From Omphiscola glabra (taxonomy: Eukaryota; Mollusca; Gastropoda; Lymnaeidae): DNA of 64,000 bases. Under the pieces are notes generated by a model. That model worked only from the letters and a program-made list of their open reading frames with translations, made no database searches and had not been told where the DNA came from. The position numbers and the translations under genes were made by a program. The DNA lies in NCBI GenBank assembly GCA_964017045.1, contig OZ024808.1:30607949-30671948 (forward strand), given 5' to 3'. Shown here one piece after another: positions 28,101 through 37,100 of the stretch (within the stretch, counting starts at the first letter, position 1; every line of letters starts with the position of its first letter).

Positions 28101-31100
28101 TCGAATTTTTAATTGCGATGTTTGCATATACAAACCAATGTTTGTTGCCCTTGTGGGTTAAATTAACAGATTTCAGTTAGTTTGATAAGACAAAGCTAAA
28201 ATATCGTTTTCTTGTAAACGTTGTTGCCTACTTGTTCCAAAGACTTGGTCAGAACGACGGGCAATAGACCAGAATGAAGTAGATTAACAGCAGTGTGTCT
28301 TGTGTGTTTTACTATGCTCTTTAGTAGTTCCACGTTGCTGGAGTTTTCATTGAGTCTATATAAGACCGCCTACGGGGCTCCATCTCCGGGTTTGATTTCA
28401 GAGTTTCTTTCTCTTAGATGAATTTCCTTTCAAGTTTAATGAGTCCCATTTCCCTTGTATATACATAGATATATATAACATATAATATTATATATTAAAA
28501 ATCATTCGTGTGTAAACTTAAAAAATAATGATTGCGTTGTTTTGTTGACCAGAGGGTGGGATGATTACCAGTGAAGGGCTCTTGACCAAAATTAAACAAT
28601 TGGCGGGAAACGACAACACATTGCAGATGATGGACACGGACTGTTTGAAAACACAGGTATGACAGTTTGGAAACACAGTTAGGTCAGCTTGAAAACGCAG
28701 GTAGGACAGTTTGAAAACACAGTTAGGTCAGCTTGAAAACGCAGGTAGGACAGTTTGAAAACACAGGTAGGACAGTTTGAAAACACAGGTAGGACAGTTT
28801 GGAAACACAGGTAGGACAGTTTGGAAACATAGGTAGGACATTTTGGAAACACAGGTAGGACAGTTTGAAAACACATGTAGGAAAGTATGGAAACTTACGT
28901 AGGACAGTTTGAAAACACAGGTAGGACAGTATGAAAACACAGGTAGGACAGTTCGAAAACACAGGTAGGACAGTTTGGAAACACAGGCTGGTCAGTTTGA
29001 AAACACAGGTAGGACAGTTTGAAAACACAGGTAGGACAGTTTGGAAACACAGGTAGGACAGTTTGGAAACACAGGTAGGACAGTTTGAAAACACAGGTAG
29101 GACAGTTTGGAAACACAGGTAGGACAGTTTGGAAACACAGGTTGGACAGTTTGAAAACACAGGTCAGCTTGAAAACACAGGTAGGACAGTTTGTAAACAC
29201 AGTTAGGACAGTTGGGAAACACAGGTAGGACATTTTGGAAACACAGGTTGGACAGTTTGAAAACACAGGTCAGCTTGAAAACACAGGTAGGACAGTTTGA
29301 AAACACAGTTAGGACAGTTTGAAAACACAGTTAGGACAGTTTGGAAACACATGTAGGACAGTTTGGAAACAGGTAGGACAGTTTGAAAACACAGGTTGGA
29401 CCGCTTGAAAACACAGGTCAGCTTGAAAACACAGGTAGGACAGTTTGGAAACACAGGTAGGACAGTTTGGAAACACAGGTAGGACAGCTTGAAAACACAG
29501 GTCAGCTTGAAAACACAGGTAGGACAGTTTGAAAACACAGTTAGGACAGTTTGAAAACACAGTTAGGACAGTTTGAAAACACAGTTAGGACAGTTTGGAA
29601 ACACAGGTAGGACAGCTTGGAAACACAGGTAGGACAGCTTGAAAACACAGGTAGGACAGTTTGGAAACATAGGTTGGACAGTTTGAAAACACAGGTCAGT
29701 TTGAAAACACAGTTAGGACAGTTTGAAAACACAGGTAGGACAGTTTGAAAACACAGGTAGGACAGCTTGAAAACACAGGTAGGACAGTTTGGAAACACAG
29801 GTAGGACAGGTTGAAAACACAAGTAAATGTGGTGTCGTTTAAAATCATACTTTGGGAGATGAAAGACGAAAAGACGCCACATTTAGTATTCTTATATCAG
29901 ATTTTTGTATTACTAAAAATTAAGCCATGTTCATACATTATGTCATGGTCATACATTATGTCATGGTCATACATTATGTCATGGTCATACATTATGTCAT
30001 GGTCATACATTATGTCATGGTCATACATTATGTCATGGTCATACATTATGTCATGGTCATACATTATGTCATAGTCATACATTATGTCATGGTCATCCAT
30101 TAAATCATGGTCATGCATTATGTCATGGTCATACATTATGTCATGTTCATACATTATGTCATGGTCATACATTATGTCAAGGTCATACATTATGTCATGG
30201 TCATACATTATGTCATGGTCATACATTATGTCATGGTCATCCATTAAATCATGGTCATGCATTATGTCATGGTCATACATTATGTCATGTTCATACATTA
30301 TGTCATGGTCATACATTATGTCATGTTCATACATTATGTCATGGTCATACATTATGTCATGGTCATACATTATGTCATGGTCATACATTATGTCATGGTC
30401 ATACATTAAGTCATGGTCATACATTATGTCATGGTCATACATTAAATCATGGTCGTACATTTAGCCATGGTCATACATTAAGTCATGGCCATATATATTG
30501 AGTAATGGCCATATTCTCCGCGCAGAAGTAGAAACAGCAGTCCAAGCACTCCAAATAGGACAGGCCGCAGGATATGATAATATCCCTGCCGAGTTGGTGA
30601 ATCATGGAGGAGCAGGAATGATAAATGCCCTTATCATTATTTGTAAGAAAATATGGCTGACAGGGGAATGACCCAATTCATGGACCCAATCGCTCATCAT
30701 CACCCTCCCCAAGAAAGGTAACCTACAGCTATGCCAAACATATCGCACCATTAGCCACACAAGCAAGGTCATGCTGAAGGTCATTCTGAACCGACTAAGA
30801 CCAGATGCCGACAGAATCATTGCTGAAGAACAGGCGGGCTTTAGGCAAGGCCGTGGCACTACTGAGCAGATCCTAAACCTCCGGATACTATGTGAGAAAT
30901 ATGCTCAACACCAACAAAACCTATAGCACGTCTTTGTGGATTTCAAGAAGGCATTCGACAGGGTTTAGTACGCTGCTTTATGGACCAACATGAGGCAGTA
31001 CAACATCAACACAAACCTAACCAGAATGATATGCAGCCTCTATGATAAGGCCACCAATGCAGTATTCTTCAACGAAAACATCGGAGAAGGGTTCAAGACC

Positions 31101-34100
31101 ACGGTTGGATTACGAAAAGGCTGCTTGCTCTCCCGCACCCTGTTCAACATCTTCTTAATGAGAAGTATGTCAGATGCACTGGAAACGCATGTAGGGACAG
31201 TCAGAATTGGTGGCAGAACAATCACCAACCTACGTTTGCGGATGACATAGACGGACTGGCTGGAAGCGAGGAAGAGCTAGCCAACCTAGTAAAGCGTCTC
31301 GACAAGACTTCATCATCGTTAAGCATGCAAATCAGTGCAGAAAATACAAAAATAATGAAGAATAGCACTAATGGCATTACCACTGAAATTAAGGTCGGGG
31401 AGGAAAGATTAGAGACAGTTGGCAGCTTCAATTACCTTGGAGCAATAGTCTCGGAAGAAGGCACCAAGCCCGAATAGATGGCCAGGATTGCGCAGACCAC
31501 AACAGCACTAAAGAGGCTCAAGAAAATATGGAATGACAAAAATATAGCCCCCGGCACCAAAATCAGGCTGATGCGCTCATTAGTCCTCTCCATTTTCTTG
31601 TATGCCTGTGAGTCCTTGACATTAATATCAGAACTTGAAAGGAAAATAAAGGCGATGGAGATGAGATGTTTCAGAGGCATTCTTGCCATCTGCTATAGAG
31701 ACCATATCACCAATGAACAAGTTAAAGAAAAGATTCGTCAAACAATTGGGCAGTACGATGACCTACTGGTGTCTGGAAAAAAGCGCAAACTGGAATGGTA
31801 TGGCCATGTGACATGAAATCAAGGGCTCGCCAAAGAAATCATGCAGGGCACTACTAGAGGAGGAAGAAGAAGAGGAAGACAGAGAAAAAGATGGGACGAT
31901 AACATCAAAGAGTTGACGGGACTAAAACTAGTCGATGTTATGCGTAGTGCAGAAAACAGAGAGGAATGGAGAAGGATAGTTTTCATGTCATCTGTGGCGC
32001 CCCAACGGTCCAAGGACTAAGGGACATGATGATGAAACATTAAGCCATAGTCATACATTAAGCCATGGCAATACATTTAAGCAATGGTCATACATGTAAG
32101 CCAATGTTTTACATAAAGTCCTGGTCATATATTGCAAGCGCACGTATATTGCAGACTATCATGTTTCAAATGTTTTATTTTCATTGTTCTTTTATATTTT
32201 TGTATTTGGTAAATAGTAAATTCTATTTTCTGGTGACTTTATGACCGATGATCAACAATTACAAAGCTTACTTCAGAAGTTAAATGTTTTGTTCCGATTC
32301 TCTGAAAATTCGTTTACATTTAGAAATCCCTCGTCAGTGTCAGCATTTTGTAAATAAACATACTTCTTACCTTTTTTGTTTTCGTCTTTAACTTCAGCTG
32401 TTGACTGCTACACAAGAGTTGGTCCTAGCGTTGGGTGACGTAGGTGGCTGTCCACCTACAATCGTTGTAGAAAAATGCCGGGAGATCATGGACGTCATGC
32501 AGCGGCATGAACAGGTCGGTCAACAAGGGACCCCATCAAATTTATCCAATTAATTATTGAAACTTTTGTTTCGTTTTAATAGTTTTCTTTTTATTTTTTT
32601 AAATTTTTGTTCAATTGAATGACACCTTGTGCGTGTAACAATGGACCGTTCTAAATCAATGTGCGTATGAAATGAGACAGGGCCAATGACATGAGAGAGT
32701 GCCAATGGCATGAGACAGTGCCAATGGCATGAGACAGTGTCAATGACATGAGACAGTGCCAATGGCATGAGACAGTGCCAATGACATGAGACAGTGCCAA
32801 TGGCATGAGACAGTGTCAATGACATGAGACAGTGCCAATGGCATGAGACAGTGCCAATGACATGATACAGTGCCAAATCCAAATGAGTACCATATGGAAT
32901 AGTTCTATAAGGATATGTATGCTTAGAAAAGATAAGGTATGTTATGCCCAGAGTAACCGTAAGTGTTGCTGTCTGCCAGAGTAACCGTGTGTGTTGCTGT
33001 CTGCCAGAGTAACCGTGAGTGTTGCTGTCTGCCAGAGTAACCGTAAGTGTTGCTGTCTGCCAGAGTTAGCGTGAGTGTTGCTGTCTGCCAGAGTTAGCAT
33101 GGGTGTTGCTGTTTGCCATAGTTAGCGTGGGTGTTGCTGACTGTCAGAGTTAGCGTGGGTGTTGCTGTCTGCCATAGTTAGCGTAAGTGTTGCTGACTGT
33201 CAGAGTTAGCGTGGGTGTTGCTGTTTGTCATAGTTAGCGTGGGTGTTGCTGTCTGTCAGAGTTAGCGTGGGTGTTGCTGTTTGTCATAGTTAGCGTGGGT
33301 GTTGCTGTCTGTCAGAGTTAGCGTGGGTGTTGCTGTTTGTCATAGTTAGCGTGGGTGTTGCTGACTGTCAGAGTTAGCGTGGGTGTTGCTGACTGTCAGA
33401 GTTAGCGTGGGTGTTGCTGTCTGTCATAGTTAGCGTAAGTGTTGCTGTTTGTCATAGTTAGCGTGGGTGTTGCTGTCTGTCAGAGTTAGCGTGGGTGTTG
33501 CTGTTTGTCATAGTTAGCGTGGGTGTTGCTGTCTGTCATAGTTAGCGTAATTGTTGCTGTCTGCCATAGTTAGCGTAAGTGTTACTAGTTGCCAGATTTA
33601 GCGTAAGTGTTACTAGTTGCCAGATTTAGCGTAAGTGTTACTAGTTGCCAGATTTAGCGTAAGTGTTACTAGTTGCCAGATTTAGCGTAAGTGTTACTAG
33701 TTTCCTGAGTTAGCGTAAGTGTTACTAGTTTCCTGAGTTAGCGTAAGTGTTACTAGTTTCCTGAGTTAGCGTAAGTGTTACTAGTTGCCAGATTTAGCGT
33801 AAGTGTTACTAGTTGCCAGATTTAGCGTAAGTGTTACTAGTTTCCTGAGTTAGCGTAAGTGTTACTAGTTTCCTGAGTTAGCGTAAGTGTTACTAGTTTC
33901 CTGAGTTAGCGTAAGTGTTACTAGTTGCCAGATTTAGCGTAAGTGTTACTAGTTTCCTGAGTTAGCGTGAGTGTTACTAGTTGCCAGATTTAGCGTAAGT
34001 GTTACTAGTTTCCTGAGTTAGCGTAAGTGTTACTAGTTTCCTGAGTTAGCGTAAGTGTTACTAGTTGCCAGATTTAGCGTAAGTGTTACTAGTTTCCTGA

Positions 34101-37100
34101 GTTAGCGTGAGTGTTACTAGTTTCCTGAGTTAGCGTAAGTGTTACTAGTTGCCAGATTTAGCGTAAGTGTTACTAGTTTCCTGAGTTAGCGTGAGTGTTA
34201 CTAGTTTCCTGAGTTAGCGTAAGTGTTACTAGTTGCCAGATTTAGCGTAAGTGTTACTAGTTTCCTGAGTTAGCGTAAGTGTTACTAGTTGCCAGATTTA
34301 GCGTAAGTGTTACTAGTTTCCTGAGTTAGCGTGAGTGTTACTAGTTTCCTGAGTTAGCGTAAGTGTTACTAGTTGCCAGATTTAGCGTAAGTGTTAATAG
34401 TTTCCTGAGTTAGCGTGAGTGTTACTAGTTGCCAGATTTAGTGTAAGTGTTACTAGTTTCCTGAGTTAGCGTAAGTGTTACTAGTTTCCTGAGTTAGCGT
34501 AAGTGTTACTAGTTGCCAGATTTAGCGTAAGTGTTACTAGTTTCCTGAGTTAGCGTAAGTGTTACTAGTTTCCTGAGTTAGCGTAAGTGTTACTAGTTTC
34601 CTGAGTTAGCGTAAGTGTTACTAGTTGCCAGATTTAGCGTAAGTGTTACTAGTTTCCTGAGTTAGCGTGAGTGTTACTAGTTGCCAGATTTAGCGTAAGT
34701 GTTACTAGTTTCCTGAGTTAGCGTAAGTGTTACTAGTTTCCTGAGTTAGCGTAAGTGTTACTAGTTGCCAGATTTAGCGTAAGTGTTACTAGTTTCCTGA
34801 GTTAGCGTGAGTGTTACTAGTTGCCAGATTTAGTGTAAGTGTTACTAGTTTCCTGAGTTAGCGTAAGTGTTACTAGTTTCCTGAGTTAGCGTAAGTGTTA
34901 CTAGTTGCCAGATTTAGCGTAAGTGTTACTAGTTGCCAGATTTAGCGTAAGTGTTACTAGTTTCCTGAGTTAGCGTAAGTGTTACTAGTTTTCTGAGTTA
35001 GCGTGAGTGTTACTAGTTTCCTGAGTTAGCGTAAGTGTTACTAGTTGCCAGATTTAGCGTAAGTGTTACTAGTTTCCTGAGTTAGCGTGAGTGTTACTAG
35101 TTTCCTGAGTTAGCGTAAGTGTTACTAGTTGCCAGATTTAGCGTAAGTGTTACTAGTTTCCTGAGTTAGCGTGAGTGTTACTAGTTTCCTGAGTTAGCGT
35201 AAGTGTTACTAGTTTCCTGAGTTAGCGTAAGTGTTACTAGTTTCCTGAGTTAGAGTAAGTGTTACTAGTTTCCTGAGTTAGCGTAAGTGTTACTAGTTTC
35301 CTGAGTTAGCGTAAGTGTTACTAGTTGCCAGATTTAGCGTAAGTGTTACTAGTTTCCTGAGTTAGCGTAAGTGTTACTAGTTTCCTGAGTTAGCGTAAGT
35401 GTTACTAGTTGCCAGATTTAGCGTAAGTGCTACTAGTTTCCTGAGTTAGCGTGAGTGTTACTAGTTTCCTGAGTTAGCGTGAGTGTTACTAGTTTCCTGA
35501 GTTAGCGTGAGTGTTACTAGTTTCCTGAGTTAGCGTAAGTGTTACTAGTTGCCAGATTTAGCGTGAGTGTTACTAGTTGCCAGATTTAGTGTAAGTGTTA
35601 CTAGTTGCCAGATTTAGCGTAAGTGTTACTAGTTGCCAGATTTAGTGTAAGTGTTACTAGTTGCCAGATTTAGCGTAAGTGTTACTAGTTTCCTGAGTTA
35701 GCGTGAGTGTTACTAGTTTCCTGAGTTAGCGTAAGTGTTGATAGTTGCCAGAGTTAGTGTAAGTGTTGAAAGATGCCAGAGTTGGATTGAGTTTTGCTGT
35801 TTGATAAAGTTTGCTATCATGATATTTTAAACACTTCATCGGCATAAGATCATTTTAATGGGTCAATAAACCAACAGAAAGTTGTACCTCACCGTAGGAA
35901 ACGTGACCAAAACAAATAACGCTCTGCTATGGGGTTTCGATTAAACTCTAAGAATTTCGAAAAACTTGTCCGGTTCTAATAATTTTGTGATTGAATCGTT
36001 CTATTCGTACTCGTTGACGTCGTCAGTAGGGTTCCGGTTCGCTGTGTTCGGTTCGTTCCAATCTCTTCTTAACCTCGCCCCATTTGTCCGCAGCCGTTCG
36101 CGATTGAACGTAGCTCCCCTTCCCCACTCCGTTCTCTTCCCTGATGACCTTTAAGAATTCCCCTTTATCATCTTCAATGTTAACCGTCAAAATTGACGTC
36201 ACTTGTATATTTCATTCAAAACGCAGCCAATCACCAATGATAAAACAAATGGAGGCGGGGCTAGCGATCAACCAATGGCTAAACAGTATGACGATGATTA
36301 CGATGATGACCGGGAGGATCCAAGCGAGGGAGAATTTAACGATAACGACAGCGATGATGACGATAGCAAGGAGGAGGAGGAGCGGGTCAAGGCTGATACT
36401 GGTCAAGTTGGGGTCGTGTGTGACGAGCAGAGTCAGGAGTCCGCGCAGCAGGCCCCGCCTAGTCAGGAGAATGAAGACAAGATGGAAGCCGGATGTAGCC
36501 AGTCTTCATCATGGTCGTCCCTGGCGTCTAGTCTGTCCTCAATGTCAAGGTCGACAAGGTTGTCCTCCAGGAACTCTGACCATAAGTCAACTAACAGAAG
36601 TGGGAGTAGAGAAGAGGTTCAGACCTCTCATCGTAGTGACGAGTCTTCTAAGGTATAACAGCTGAAAGCTACTATTATATTGTTAACTTCTATTACACCA
36701 GTACCTCTTTACCCCCTTCTCTCTCTCTCTCTTTCTCTTTCTTTCACTCTCTCACTATGCATATTTATTTCTTTTTTCTCCCCAGCTCTCTATGTTTCTT
36801 CCCTTTTCTCTAGTTCTTTCTTTCTCCCTATTTCTTTGTCTCTTTTGACTTTCTCTTTCCCTCTCTTCAATCAAGTCATCAAGACACTCCGTGATCGCAC
36901 AGGATGAGAGGTCGGGGACAAGCTCCAGGTCTTCAAGGTCAAGCTCTGCCAACACAATGTCATCCCGGAGCTCACCGCAGTCCAAAAGAGCGGACAGTCC
37001 TCACAATCGACCGGCAGCAGCAGCAATGGAAACTGTGGCGCCCCGCGACGTTGATGGAGTAGCTGACCATCATAGTAGTGGTGGTGGTGTCGTCCAGCCC

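Noticed and set aside
28679..29882. Minus-strand Cys-rich ORFs
   Set aside because: Antisense readings of the 22-bp array.
29811..30464. SWSYIM / YDHDIM repeat ORFs
   Set aside because: The 18-bp array read in both directions.
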